Source: Planctomicrobium piriforme (lineage in GTDB: Bacteria; Planctomycetota; Planctomycetia; Pirellulales; PNKZ01). Taken from it: a stretch of 19,290 nt of DNA. The position numbers and the translations under genes are program-made. How positions within the stretch are numbered: position 1 is the first letter of the stretch; each line of letters starts with the position of its first letter. A model generated the notes under the pieces. It did not search any database and had not been told where the DNA came from. It saw only the letters and a program-made list of their open reading frames with translations. The stretch covers positions 1 to 19,290 of the forward strand of contig CAMCTH010000009.1 in NCBI GenBank assembly GCA_945877965.1, in the 5' to 3' direction. Of this stretch, positions 1-9,279 are shown piece after piece.

Positions 1-3000
1 ATAGGCGCCAATCACTTCTTCTATGGCGAAGCTTGTATGCGGGAGAGGCCGGTAGCGATGGGCTTGGAAGTCGGCCGCGAGTTTCAGGAACATCCGACGC
101 ATGTATTTCGGTCGTTCGCGGAGCATGCGGTCCAAGTCGATCGCAGCAAACAGCAAGTTCTTTTGGAACGGGAACATGCCAAGCATGCGGTTCTGGTAGA
201 TGTCGGTCTTGCCGATTTCGAGGAATCGTCCGTATGACCGCAGGAGTTCGAAGCTGCGCGGAATCGCCTCGCCCGGGAGGCTGTTGAGCACGACGTCGAC
301 CCCCTCGCGATTCGTCGTCGCTTGGATTTGTTCGGCGAAGGCCAAGCTCCGCGAGTCGTAGACGTGTTGCACGCCGAGTGAACGGAGGAAGTCGCGTTTC
401 TCTTCGCTTCCGGCGGTGCAAAACATTTCGGCTCCGACGGCTTGGCATATTTGGATCGCCGCCAAGCCGACGCCACCGGCGGCAGCGTGAATCAGTACAC
501 GTTCGCCGGGGCGGATGCGGGCAATCTCGCGCAGGGCGTAATGCGCGGTGAGGAACGTAATCGGAATCGTTGCGGCCTCGGCATCGCTTAAATGAGTCGG
601 CTTGGGGAGGACGCCGTTGGCGCGCGTGACGGCATGCGAAGCGAAGCTGAATGGCGCAATCGCCAGTACGCTTTGGCCGACTTCAAGGCCCGTCACTTTG
701 CGACCGACGGCCGTCACGCGACCGGCGCACTCGATGCCCATCGGCACGACGCCGGGTTTCAGTCCCGGATAGCGGCCGAGGGCCTTCAACACATCACTGA
801 AGTTGAGGCCGGCGGCGCCGACTTCGATTTCGACTTCGCGAACGCCGGGACGCTTTCGTCGGAACGGACGCAGCTGCAAGCGATCGAGATTGCCGGGCGT
901 CGAGAACTCTAAGCGGAACGTATTTCCGTGAGGTAGCGAACACTTTCGACGACGGCCTGTGGATTCGTCTCCGTCGCCGGCTTCGGCTGAGCCGGTAACG
1001 AGCCGCGGGAGCCAACGCTGCGAGCCGCGGAGGGCGATTTGATTTTCCTCCCCTGCCGTTAACAGTTCGGCGGCCAGCGGCTCGACCATCGTCGACGGCT
1101 CGGCGTGCGGATCGAGATCGACGAGCGTCACGGACAATTCCGGCATCTCGACGGCCATCACGCGGCCCAAGCCCCAAAGCATCGACTGCGCCGGTTCGAC
1201 TTCGGTTGCGGCTGCATCGACTTCGACCGCACCTCGGCCGACGAGGAGCAGCCGCGGAGACTTGCGCCAATTCCGGCGGGCAATTTCTTGGGCCGTGCGG
1301 ACCACGTACTCGCAGGTCCAGCGAGTTTGTTCGGCAACGTCGTCCGTGGTTGAAGCAAGGGGGGTGCGTATTTCGCAACCCGCCCAGTAGACGACGCCCG
1401 CACAGGTGGGCCGCGAATCTGGGAACTGCTCGTTCAAGAAGGAGTCGAGTGCGATGTTCGATTCGGCCAGTCGCGCCGACGGCACGACGATGACGCGCTC
1501 GCCACGCGATTCCAGCAAACCCGGCAACGCTTGCAACTGCGGGGGAACGTCGCCGACGAACAACCAGGGTGCACGGGTCGCAATTGAGTCGTCGCCGGCA
1601 TGTCCCGATCCGTTGCGGGCTTCGACCGGAGGCAGCGACAAAGACGAGGTTTCGCGCCACGTCGTGCGATAAAACCACGAAGCGACGTCGGCTGCGGCGG
1701 CGGATTCGCGGCGGCCGACTCGCCGCATGTGCAATTCTCGGACTTCAGCCACTAGGCGGCCTGCGGCGTCGTACAACAGAATGTCGCCGCTAACCAGATC
1801 GCGTTGCTCGTCGTTCAGTTCAATGCGGCTGTGGGCCCATAAGGTTTCGGTAATCGTTCCGCAGACGCGAACCTTGTCGACCCCAATGGGCAAATACGAT
1901 TCGCCGCTGCCGATGGGTGCCCAACTCTCGGGAATCGTCGCCCCCAGGGTGTGAAACATCGCGTCGAGCACCGCCGGGTGCATGTGGTAAGCCAGCAACG
2001 ATCCAACGACTCCGGCAGGAACATGCAACAAAGCGACCGCTTCGCCGGGTTGTTTCCAAATTTCGTGCACGCCGCGAAACAGCGGTCCGTAATCCAGACG
2101 TCGTTCGTGCAACTGGGCGTAGCATTCGTCGTGTTGCAGATGTTCGGCCAAGCCCGACGCGATGGCTTGCAGTGACTCCCTGCTCTGTGCTTCATCCGTA
2201 GCTGCCTCGGGCGGCAATTCGCGCGCGGCCGATTCGCGGGAAACCGTGCCTGCCGCGAGTTGCGACCATGTTTCTTGCGGGGCGTCGGCGGGCGAGGTGA
2301 GTTGGAAGATTTGAAATGCCGCCAGACCGTCGATTTCCGGCGAGAGCAACAGATTCAACACCACTGGCTGGGCGGTTTCGAGAAAGAGGACGTGTTGGAA
2401 ATCGATTTTCTCGACACTGTGCGACCCCTTGCCGAACGCGGCGCAAGCCGCAGCGAATGCCATTTCGACGTATCCCGCTCCGGGAAACACGATCGAGCCT
2501 TGCACGCGGTGGTCTTTGAGGTAATCGAGTTTCCGCAAATTCAACGTCGAAACGAATTGCCGTTGCGCAGCGGCCGAAGGCAGGCGCGTTCCCAACAACG
2601 GATGTTCGTCGCGACCGCCGGAGCGGACGACGACGCTGCCCGAACCGATCGTCTTCTGCGGCTCGAGCCAGTAGCGCTGTCGTTGGAACGGATAGGTCGG
2701 CAAGCTCAATCGCTTCCGGCGATAGTCGCGATCGAATCCGCGCCACGACACTTCGCCGCCCAACGTGTGTAGCTGCGCGAGCGAACCGAGCAGGGTTGGC
2801 CAATCGGGCTGACCCCGTTTCAGCGATGGGAGCCACGCGGCAGCGTGTTTGGTCGGGGAATCGGCTCGTTCCGCTAAGCAGCGTTTTCCCATCGCAAGCA
2901 AAATCGGCGTCGGCCCGACTTCCAAAAATACATCGCAACCCAGCTCGTCGAGCGACTGCATGCCCTCGGCAAAGCGGACCGCCTCGTGCGAGTGCGCACG

Positions 3001-6000
3001 CCAGTAGCTGCCGTCGAGCCGTTCGTTCGCTCCCAACGGCCGACCCGTGAGGTTCGAGACGATCGACAACCGCGGAGTCTGGGTAACGATGCCGTCGGCG
3101 TACTGGGCAAGCGAGTTGAGAATCGGGTCGAGATGGGCCGAGTGGAACGCATGCGAGACGACAAGACGCTGAGCGCCGACGCCGTTGGCAGTGCAGCGCG
3201 CCAGAAGTTCATCGATAGCGGACAGGTCGCCCGAGACAACGGTGTTTGAAGGCCCATTGACGGCGGCGATGCTGAGTTGTCCGCCGAACGGTTCGAGCAA
3301 ACGCCGGGCCGCGCGTTCATCGACGAACAACGCCGCCATGCCGCCCGTCTGCGGCAACGATTGCATCAGCCGGGCACGTTCGGCAATCAATCGCAAGCCG
3401 TCTTCCAGAGAAATCGCTCCGGCAATGCAGGCTGCTGCGTATTCGCCGACGCTGTGCCCCAACACGGCCGTGGGTTGCACGCCCCACGATCTCCACAACT
3501 CGGCCAGCGCATATTCGACGGCGAAGAGCGCCGGTTGTGTGAACGCGGTTTGATGGACCCGCTCGGCCTGAGCGGCTTCGCCATACAGCACTTCGCACAG
3601 CGAAGCGTCGAGCTTCGGCCGTAAAATCTCATCGCACGTTTGCAGGATGCGGCGAAACGTAGGTTGCGTTTCGAACAATTGCCGGCCCATGCCGATGTAT
3701 TGCGAACCTTGGCCCGTGAAGAGGAAAGCAACCTTCGGACGGACGCCGCGGCGGGCGGTCCCACGCGCGCCGACGATACTTTCGCCGGCGGCCAAGCGTT
3801 GCAGTTGCGTCGCGAGGTCGACCGTGGTCTCGACGACGAAGGCTGCTCGTTCGCCGCCGTAATGCGACCGACCCGTGTTGAGTGTATAGCAAACGTCGGC
3901 GACGTCGAGCGTCGGTCGCGCGGCAAAATGTTCTGCCAGTTGCCGTGCAGCGGCACGCAAACCTTCTTCGTTTGGAGCCGAAACGACGGCCGTGTGTTGC
4001 GGACGTTCGAGAGGAAGCGGCATTTCGACCGCCGGCGGCCGGGCCTCTTCGACGATGACATGCGCGTTCGTGCCGCCGAAGCCGAAACCGCTGACACCGG
4101 CAATGCGCCGGCCCGGCACGTCGCGCCAAGCCCCGGTCTCGCACGGCACGTGCAGCGGTGAGCCGCCGTGAGGAATGTTGGGGTTAAGAGTTTCGAAGTT
4201 CGGTTGGGGCGGAATCACGCCGTGCTCGAACATCAGCACCACTTTAATAAGCGCGGCGACGCCCGATGCGGTCTCGGTATGACCGATGTTCGCTTTGACC
4301 GAGCCGACGTAAATCGGCGGCCGGGCCGAGTCGCGGCCGGCAACGACTCCTTGCAGCGCGGAGAACTCGATTGGATCGCCGAGCGGCGTGCCCGTGCCGT
4401 GCGCTTCGAAATAGGTTAGGTCGTCGGGCACCACACCGGCCTGAGCGAGAGCCGTGCGGATGCAGAGCTGTTGGCTGGGGCCGTTCGGGGCGGTCATGCC
4501 CGAGGTGCGACCGTCTTGATTCACCGCCGTCCCTCGAATGACGGCCAACACACGATCGCCGTCGCGTACGGCGTCGTTCAATCGCTTCAATACGACGACG
4601 CCGCACCCTTCGCCTCGAACGTAGCCGTTGGCTCCGGCATCGAACGGCCGACAGCGACCGTCGGGCGACAGCATTCGCGCTTTGGAAAACGCAATCGTCG
4701 TCTCGGGCGAGAGAATGACGTTCACTCCGCCGGCGAGTGCCATGTCGCAATCTCGCTGGCGCAAACTCTGCACGGCGTAATGCAAAGCCACGAGAGCCGA
4801 GGAACACGCGGTATCGATCGACAAGCTCGGCCCGCGAAAGTCGAAGAGATACGAAATGCGGTTGGCGGCAATGCTCAGGGCGTTGCCGGTGCCGCAGTAG
4901 GCGTCGATGTATTGCAGATAGTCTTCGTAGCCGCGATACATTTGCGAGTAGTCGGAACCGCCGATGCCGATGAACACCCCGGTGCGACTTCCGGCGGCGC
5001 GGTCGGCGGCAATGCCCGCATGTTCCAAGGCGTTCGACGACACTTCGAGCAGCAATCGTTGCTGCGGATCCATGCGCGAGGCTTCGCGCGGCGTGATCCC
5101 GAAGAACCCGGCGTCGAACTGGTCGATCTCCGCCAGCATGCCGCAGCGGCGCGTCACCATCTTTCCGGGGGCGTCGTAGTCGGCGTCGTGAAAGGCATCC
5201 ACGTTCCAGCGGTCGGCGGGAATCTCGATCACCCCTTCGCCGGCGGCGGCAATCATGCTCCAGTACGAGTCTAAATTGGGCGCACCGGGAAAACGACAAC
5301 CCATGCCGACGATGGCAATTGGCTCGGCCGGAGCCGACGCGGCAACGGTGCAGCCCTGGTCGGCCGGGTCGCCCGCCAAGTAGTGAGCCAACGATTCAAC
5401 GGGTGGGTCGTCCCAGGCCAGCGTGGGCGAAAGCGATTGACCGAGCCACGGTTCCAAATCGGAAACGAGCGACACCATGTGGACCGAGTCGAGCCCGAGT
5501 TGAGCGAAGGGGCGGCGAACGTCGAAGTCGCGCGCCGGCACGTTCATCCGCTGGGCAAGATGGTTTACGAGCCACGCGGTGATTTCGTCCGCCGTGCGAT
5601 GGACTGCGTGCGACGGCGTATCCGACTTCGTTTCACTCGCAGCAGAAGGCGCGTGTCCATTCGCGGCGATTTCCGCTTCGGTTCCATGCGAACCGGGAGC
5701 GGCCGGTTGCTCGCCCGACTGCCACCTCGCTACGACGTCGTCCAGAGCGTCGTCTAAGAACCCCAGCTTGCAGGCCTGACGCTGAGTTTTTCCGCTCGAT
5801 GTTTTCGGAAGGCGATTCGGCTTGAGCAACACCACGGCGTCGAGCTGCGCCTCGTGCTTTTCGGCGACGGCGGCTCGGACAGCGAAGATGACTTCCAGCG
5901 GGTCGCATTCTTGCCGCGGCGCCAACTCTTGCACCAGCACCAACCGTTCGTGGCGACCGACTTCGATGGAAAACGCCGCTCCCGCCCCTCCGGCTACGGC

Positions 6001-7455
6001 CGCATGCGACTGCTCGACCGTGCTTTCGATATCCTGCGGATAGTAATTCTGACCGCGGATGATGATGAGATCTTTCATCCGTCCGGTAACAAACAACCTT
6101 CCCTCCAGGAGGAATCCGAGATCGCCGGTGCGGAGGAACGGACCGCGATCGTCGTCGAGTACGGCGGCAAAGCTTTCGCGGTTTTCTTCCGGACGATTCC
6201 AATAGCCGCGGGTGAGGCTAGGGCCGGTGATCCAGATTTCGCCCAGCATGCGGTCGGCGCACGGGCGGCGCGTGTCGGGGTCGACGATCAGCAATTCATC
6301 GTCCGGTCCGGCGACGCCGCAATCGGCAATCACCACCGTCGCAGCATCGTTGTCGCCGACGCTCGCTTCACGGAATTCGATCCGGCGAACGCGCAGGGCC
6401 GCGGCATCAATCGCGAGAAAGTGCGGCGAATCGCCGAATTGCTGCGCCGTCGCGGCCGCTACGTATTCGGCCAATCCGTAACAGGGGGCGAACGTCGTGC
6501 GGCCGAAGCCGTGCGGTTCGAAGACGGCGAGAAAATCGCCGTAGGTAACCGCGCGAACCGGTTCGGCACCGCAATACGCAGTTTGCCATGTGCTCAAGTC
6601 GAGAGTGGCCCGATCTTCGGTGCGAATGCGATCGGCACAAAGTTGATAAGCGAAGTTCGGCCCGCCGCTGAGCGTGGCCTTGTAGCGCGTGATGGCCTGG
6701 AGCCACCGCAAAGGTCGCTGCAAAAATTGCGCGGGGGAAAGAACGACCGCGGGGAAGCCGACGTACAAGGCGAACAGCAACGACGTCAGTCCCATGTCGT
6801 GATACAGGGGCAACCACTGCACCGAGCAACTCTCGCGCGTCTGTCGAACCGACTGTTGCACGCGCTGCAGATTGCAAACCAAGTTGCGATGACTGACCAT
6901 AACGCCGCGTGCGGCCCGAGTGCTGCCCGAGGTGTACTGCAAGTAGGCGATCGATTCGGCGTTGCTCGGCGGAGCAAACGCGTCGTCGACTGGAAAATCA
7001 ATTGTCGCGAAATCGATCCAGGCAACGGTCGGCGCCGCGGGGTCGGTGGTCCACAATCGCCGCATCTTTTCGAAGACCACGCCGCTGCCGACGACGAACT
7101 TCGCCTCGCAATCGCGGGCAATGTCGAGCGTCGACTCCAGATGCTTGGCGTTGGTCGGCAGCTTCACCGGAACGGCGATCGCGCCGGCGTAAAGCGTGCC
7201 GAAGAACGTGGTTAGAAATTCGAGTGCATCGGGAAGCGCCAATAGCACGCGCTCGCCGCGGGCGGCCGCCTTCGTTAAGGCAGTTGCAACGGCACGGGCC
7301 TGCCGGTCGAGTTCGTCGTAAGTCAGATTTCGTTCGACCGTCTCACCGTCGACCAACAGCGTAAAGGCCCGGCGATCCCCTGCCGTCGCCGCTCGTCGTT
7401 GCAAAAGCTCGACAAGCGTTATTCCAGACCAAGCCTTCGATTCCGAACCTGCCAT
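1..7455 (-). CDS. Type I polyketide synthase with FAAL loading module (FAAL-ACP-KS-AT-DH-ER..., partial, 3' end outside window)
   Basis: One uninterrupted frame of 2485 codons runs from ATG at 7455 off the left edge. Residues ~1-575 are a fatty-acyl-AMP ligase: TSGST loop at 175-179, FAAL-type GQNYYPQDIE at 468-477, A10 lysine K556. It should activate a fatty acid and load it on the following ACP (GLDS, phosphopantetheine serine S657). KS begins near residue 715, with catalytic C884, H1019 and H1059 at the usual 135/40 spacing. AT begins near 1240, with GHSVGEY nucleophile S1335 and an HAFHS motif (H1438) typical of malonyl-CoA choice. DH has H1649 in HxxxGxxxxP and D1831 in DxxxH. A ~330-residue linker resembling a structural KR half precedes ER (from ~2185; NADPH loop IHAAAGGVG near 2320). 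The ER is cut by the edge; a catalytic KR and final ACP are expected beyond it. The product is probably a reduced, chain-extended lipid. In the FAAL core loop the usual Pro-Lys is replaced by Ala-Arg. Weak Shine-Dalgarno AGGG lies 12 nt before ATG. Confidence 0.95.
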   Translation of the reverse strand, partial: MAGSESKAWSGITLVELLQRRAATAGDRRAFTLLVDGETVERNLTYDELDRQARAVATALTKAAARGERVLLALPDALEFLTTFFGTLYAGAIAVPVKLPTNAKHLESTLDIARDCEAKFVVGSGVVFEKMRRLWTTDPAAPTVAWIDFATIDFPVDDAFAPPSNAESIAYLQYTSGSTRAARGVMVSHRNLVCNLQRVQQSVRQTRESCSVQWLPLYHDMGLTSLLFALYVGFPAVVLSPAQFLQRPLRWLQAITRYKATLSGGPNFAYQLCADRIRTEDRATLDLSTWQTAYCGAEPVRAVTYGDFLAVFEPHGFGRTTFAPCYGLAEYVAAATAQQFGDSPHFLAIDAAALRVRRIEFREASVGDNDAATVVIADCGVAGPDDELLIVDPDTRRPCADRMLGEIWITGPSLTRGYWNRPEENRESFAAVLDDDRGPFLRTGDLGFLLEGRLFVTGRMKDLIIIRGQNYYPQDIESTVEQSHAAVAGGAGAAFSIEVGRHERLVLVQELAPRQECDPLEVIFAVRAAVAEKHEAQLDAVVLLKPNRLPKTSSGKTQRQACKLGFLDDALDDVVARWQSGEQPAAPGSHGTEAEIAANGHAPSAASETKSDTPSHAVHRTADEITAWLVNHLAQRMNVPARDFDVRRPFAQLGLDSVHMVSLVSDLEPWLGQSLSPTLAWDDPPVESLAHYLAGDPADQGCTVAASAPAEPIAIVGMGCRFPGAPNLDSYWSMIAAAGEGVIEIPADRWNVDAFHDADYDAPGKMVTRRCGMLAEIDQFDAGFFGITPREASRMDPQQRLLLEVSSNALEHAGIAADRAAGSRTGVFIGIGGSDYSQMYRGYEDYLQYIDAYCGTGNALSIAANRISYLFDFRGPSLSIDTACSSALVALHYAVQSLRQRDCDMALAGGVNVILSPETTIAFSKARMLSPDGRCRPFDAGANGYVRGEGCGVVVLKRLNDAVRDGDRVLAVIRGTAVNQDGRTSGMTAPNGPSQQLCIRTALAQAGVVPDDLTYFEAHGTGTPLGDPIEFSALQGVVAGRDSARPPIYVGSVKANIGHTETASGVAALIKVVLMFEHGVIPPQPNFETLNPNIPHGGSPLHVPCETGAWRDVPGRRIAGVSGFGFGGTNAHVIVEEARPPAVEMPLPLERPQHTAVVSAPNEEGLRAAARQLAEHFAARPTLDVADVCYTLNTGRSHYGGERAAFVVETTVDLATQLQRLAAGESIVGARGTARRGVRPKVAFLFTGQGSQYIGMGRQLFETQPTFRRILQTCDEILRPKLDASLCEVLYGEAAQAERVHQTAFTQPALFAVEYALAELWRSWGVQPTAVLGHSVGEYAAACIAGAISLEDGLRLIAERARLMQSLPQTGGMAALFVDERAARRLLEPFGGQLSIAAVNGPSNTVVSGDLSAIDELLARCTANGVGAQRLVVSHAFHSAHLDPILNSLAQYADGIVTQTPRLSIVSNLTGRPLGANERLDGSYWRAHSHEAVRFAEGMQSLDELGCDVFLEVGPTPILLAMGKRCLAERADSPTKHAAAWLPSLKRGQPDWPTLLGSLAQLHTLGGEVSWRGFDRDYRRKRLSLPTYPFQRQRYWLEPQKTIGSGSVVVRSGGRDEHPLLGTRLPSAAAQRQFVSTLNLRKLDYLKDHRVQGSIVFPGAGYVEMAFAAACAAFGKGSHSVEKIDFQHVLFLETAQPVVLNLLLSPEIDGLAAFQIFQLTSPADAPQETWSQLAAGTVSRESAARELPPEAATDEAQSRESLQAIASGLAEHLQHDECYAQLHERRLDYGPLFRGVHEIWKQPGEAVALLHVPAGVVGSLLAYHMHPAVLDAMFHTLGATIPESWAPIGSGESYLPIGVDKVRVCGTITETLWAHSRIELNDEQRDLVSGDILLYDAAGRLVAEVRELHMRRVGRRESAAAADVASWFYRTTWRETSSLSLPPVEARNGSGHAGDDSIATRAPWLFVGDVPPQLQALPGLLESRGERVIVVPSARLAESNIALDSFLNEQFPDSRPTCAGVVYWAGCEIRTPLASTTDDVAEQTRWTCEYVVRTAQEIARRNWRKSPRLLLVGRGAVEVDAAATEVEPAQSMLWGLGRVMAVEMPELSVTLVDLDPHAEPSTMVEPLAAELLTAGEENQIALRGSQRWLPRLVTGSAEAGDGDESTGRRRKCSLPHGNTFRLEFSTPGNLDRLQLRPFRRKRPGVREVEIEVGAAGLNFSDVLKALGRYPGLKPGVVPMGIECAGRVTAVGRKVTGLEVGQSVLAIAPFSFASHAVTRANGVLPKPTHLSDAEAATIPITFLTAHYALREIARIRPGERVLIHAAAGGVGLAAIQICQAVGAEMFCTAGSEEKRDFLRSLGVQHVYDSRSLAFAEQIQATTNREGVDVVLNSLPGEAIPRSFELLRSYGRFLEIGKTDIYQNRMLGMFPFQKNLLFAAIDLDRMLRERPKYMRRMFLKLAADFQAHRYRPLPHTSFAIEEVIGAY

Positions 7456-7545
7456 GAATTCAACCCTATGACGGCGAGACCGACGTAAGCAGCGGCCGGG
7501 GGAGAATCGCGGGATCTCTACGCTGTCACTCCCGAAAACTCCGTA

Positions 7546-7573
7546 ATTGTACCAGAGCAAGGAGTTGCAAGAA
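7546..7573 (-). promoter_or_regulatory. Putative sigma-70 promoter of the PKS gene
   Basis: On the minus strand TTCTTG (7573-7568) is followed after 16 nt by TACAAT (7551-7546), and TGG just before it makes an extended -10. It would give a leader of roughly 85 nt before the PKS start codon. It is the best match I see upstream of the gene. The call is by eye, without a scoring matrix. Confidence 0.45.
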
Positions 7574-7780
7574 TCGATGCCGAGCTCTTTCGCGAGTAAA
7601 ATCGCCGTTTCCCGGCAACCTTGCGAGACCTCTTTGTGGGCCTGATTCAGTCGATTTGTCTGCTGCTCCGAGCACTTCTGAATCCTCGGTTCAGCTTGCC
7701 GGTCGTGATGCTCCGTCGCGCCGCGTGACCGGCGTTCGCCGCGCAAACGCGATCTCGCAGCGGGACGACGCTGCGACTGC

Positions 7781-7929
7781 GCGCTGAGCAGCAGTTCCAG
7801 CCGCACGCGGCATTCCATTTTCAAAGAACCACGGTGTTCGCGCACGTGAACGCCTCGGAGACTACGCCGTTTTCCCGAAATTCACCCCAAAACCGCTGAA
7901 CAGGCGTCAAGCGAAAAGTCGGTGGATCA
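7781..7929. repeat. 149-bp tandem repeat, copy 1 (distal, more diverged)
   Basis: Begins GCGCTGAGCAGCAGTTCCAG and is followed directly by a second copy starting at 7930, a period of 149 bp. The last ~40 bp (AAAACCGCTGAAC to GGTGGATCA) are identical to copy 2, while the middle has diverged by substitutions. It carries a second copy of the sequence that forms the stop-codon end of the membrane gene at 8056. The palindrome seen in copy 2 is degraded here. Confidence 0.85.
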
Positions 7930-8078
7930 GCGCAGAGCAGCAGTTCCAGCTGCAAACGGCAATCAATTTCCAAAGAACCACGACGTTCGCTCAACCGAAC
8001 GCCACGAAAACGTCGCCGTTTTCCCGAAATCCACCGCAAAACCGCTGAACAGGCGTCAAGCGAAAAGTCGGTGGATCA
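7930..8078. repeat. 149-bp tandem repeat, copy 2 (overlaps 3' end of membrane gene)
   Basis: Begins GCGCAGAGCAGCAGTTCCAG. The unit start GCGCAG recurs at 8079, inside the membrane-protein gene, so the last ~7 codons and the stop of that gene lie in repeat sequence. It contains a 7-bp hairpin, GAAAACG-TCGC-CGTTTTC at 8006-8023. I see no terminal inverted repeats or transposase. Confidence 0.85.
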
Positions 8079-8373
8079 GCGCAGCCGTCGATACCCAGAC
8101 GACGACCAGGAGTAGGACCGACCCCACGAAGGCCGGAGCAGCGGTCGAATTCGGAAACCAACCGATCAGGGCAGCCGCCGACAAGGCCTCCACGAACATC
8201 GGTCCGACGACGACGAAGGAAATTCGCGACTGGTTGACCTGGGAGTAACGGCGGAAGTCCGCGGCCCGAACATAGAGCATCAACGGGTAATGGACCAGTT
8301 GTACGAACCAAATGATGCCGACCATCAGCAGCGTGGCAACGAAATGGATCGACAGGATTTCCAACTCGTTCAT
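8056..8373 (-). CDS. Small integral membrane protein, probably C-terminally truncated
   Basis: 105 aa from ATG at 8373, with an AAGAGA ribosome-binding-like stretch before it; a TTG two codons upstream is a less likely start. Three hydrophobic segments lie at ~8-34, 51-73 and 80-103. The N-terminal part, with WFVQLVHYPL and RYSQVNQSR followed by GPMFVEA, resembles a family of ~150-aa uncharacterised membrane proteins that I associate with light-response/photolyase neighbourhoods. Members of that family continue past the third helix with a Pro/His-containing tail. Here the protein stops right after it, and the last residues (LIHRLFA) are encoded by the 149-bp repeat. It lies 31 nt after the regulator gene, on the same strand, so the two are probably one transcript. 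Function unknown. The family resemblance is from memory. Confidence 0.75.
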   Translation of the reverse strand: MNELEILSIHFVATLLMVGIIWFVQLVHYPLMLYVRAADFRRYSQVNQSRISFVVVGPMFVEALSAAALIGWFPNSTAAPAFVGSVLLLVVVWVSTAALIHRLFA

Positions 8374-8404
8374 CGACAATCTCTTTGTTCAATATCGCGA
8401 GAGA

Positions 8405-9265
8405 TCAGCGGCGAGCTAGTGTTTGAGCGAAGGCTGCCAAGTGCTGCATGCCGTCACAAAAGGCGGCGTACTTCATTTCTTTTCTCAGCGATTCATGCAA
8501 AGCTCGTCCGCCGACCACGATCGCGACGTCCGCGCCAAACTCGTCGTAGAAGTTGAGGTAGTCGCGGAGAAAACCGGCCTCGTCCGCCAGATAGGAACAA
8601 CTAAGCCAGAACAGCCGCGGCTGCTGCTGTTGAATCGCCTTCCCGAATGCGGCGAACGGTAGGTTGTTGCCCAGCGAGACGGCGTTCCAGCCGGAGTCGC
8701 GGAGCACGAGTTCGGCCATTTGCGTGGGCAAGTCGAAATAATCTCCTGCAATGGCCCCGCCGAGAGCTTGCGGAGCGTCGGTGGGCGGCAAGCGTACGAG
8801 CGAGCGTAAGCCGTCCATCAGTAGTTCGGCAATTCGGCATCCGCGCCGTTCTTGGAAGATCTCGACTTCGCCGCACTCCCAGCCGCGACCGATGATTTCA
8901 AAGGCCCCGCCAATGACCCGATCACAGAGCACGGCCGTGTCATGCTCGGCTAGGTACAGATCAAGAAGGAGGCGGCGCGATTGTTCTTCATCGCCGGCGA
9001 TGAGAGCGCCGGCAAGTTGCAATCCCGCACGTTCGAGGACTCGTTCGCCCTTGCCGACGTTGGCCGGCATCCCCAGCAACTCCGGTCGCGCCAGAACCCG
9101 ACCCGAACTTTTCAGAAACTCGACCAGCGGCGACAGGTGAATCCGTCGATGTCCGCCAGGCGTGTTGTCGACGGGAATCACCCCTTTATCGCACCAGCGT
9201 TTCACGGTGGTTTCGCCGATCCCGAGCGCGCGAGCAACCTGCCGGGGAGTGAAGGAATCTTGCAT
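8405..9265 (-). CDS. MerR-type transcriptional regulator with cobalamin-binding-fold sensor domain (CarH/LitR-like)
   Basis: 286 aa from ATG at 9265, with GGTGA 7-11 nt upstream; a TTG at 9277 in the same frame is less likely. Residues 5-55 are a MerR winged helix-turn-helix (RALGIGETTVKRW, then GGHRRI), which binds DNA. Residues ~75-155 match the helical bundle of CarH-type B12 photoreceptors, and ~165-286 match the Rossmann-like B12-binding domain (SLGNNLP; GGRALHESL). Two residues characteristic of cobalamin binding are changed. The W-x9-E-H motif reads W129-x9-E139-R140, and the D/E-x-H-x-x-G lower-ligand motif reads D175-Y-F177-D-L-P180. The protein therefore may not bind B12, or may bind it differently. 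It is divergent from the fasciclin-sigma-csrA-folE train, and one of three repeated 20-bp elements lies just upstream of its start, which suggests autoregulation. Confidence 0.9.
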   Translation of the reverse strand: MQDSFTPRQVARALGIGETTVKRWCDKGVIPVDNTPGGHRRIHLSPLVEFLKSSGRVLARPELLGMPANVGKGERVLERAGLQLAGALIAGDEEQSRRLLLDLYLAEHDTAVLCDRVIGGAFEIIGRGWECGEVEIFQERRGCRIAELLMDGLRSLVRLPPTDAPQALGGAIAGDYFDLPTQMAELVLRDSGWNAVSLGNNLPFAAFGKAIQQQQPRLFWLSCSYLADEAGFLRDYLNFYDEFGADVAIVVGGRALHESLRKEMKYAAFCDGMQHLAAFAQTLARR

Positions 9266-9279
9266 GACTATCACCAAGT

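Larger units (their letters stand above)
7456..8055. other. Non-coding region between PKS and the regulator operon
   Basis: About 600 bp without a supportable gene. It contains the PKS promoter near 7546-7573, about 200 bp in which I see nothing, and then two copies of a 149-bp tandem repeat (7781-8078) that also reach into the neighbouring membrane-protein gene. Short open frames across the repeats read through both copies in the same way and look like by-products of the duplication. Confidence 0.7.

Noticed and set aside
1..7400. Many plus-strand and out-of-frame minus-strand open frames of 60-450 codons across the PKS
   Set aside because: They are Arg/Ala-rich, have no recognisable motifs and lie opposite or within the continuous 2485-codon PKS frame, which carries all domain motifs. 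They are by-products of high GC.
7821..8392. Minus-strand open frames through the 149-bp repeats that share the stretch CADPPTFRLTPVQRF
   Set aside because: The shared peptide arises because the DNA is duplicated. The frames are not family-like, and one overlaps the better-supported membrane-protein gene.
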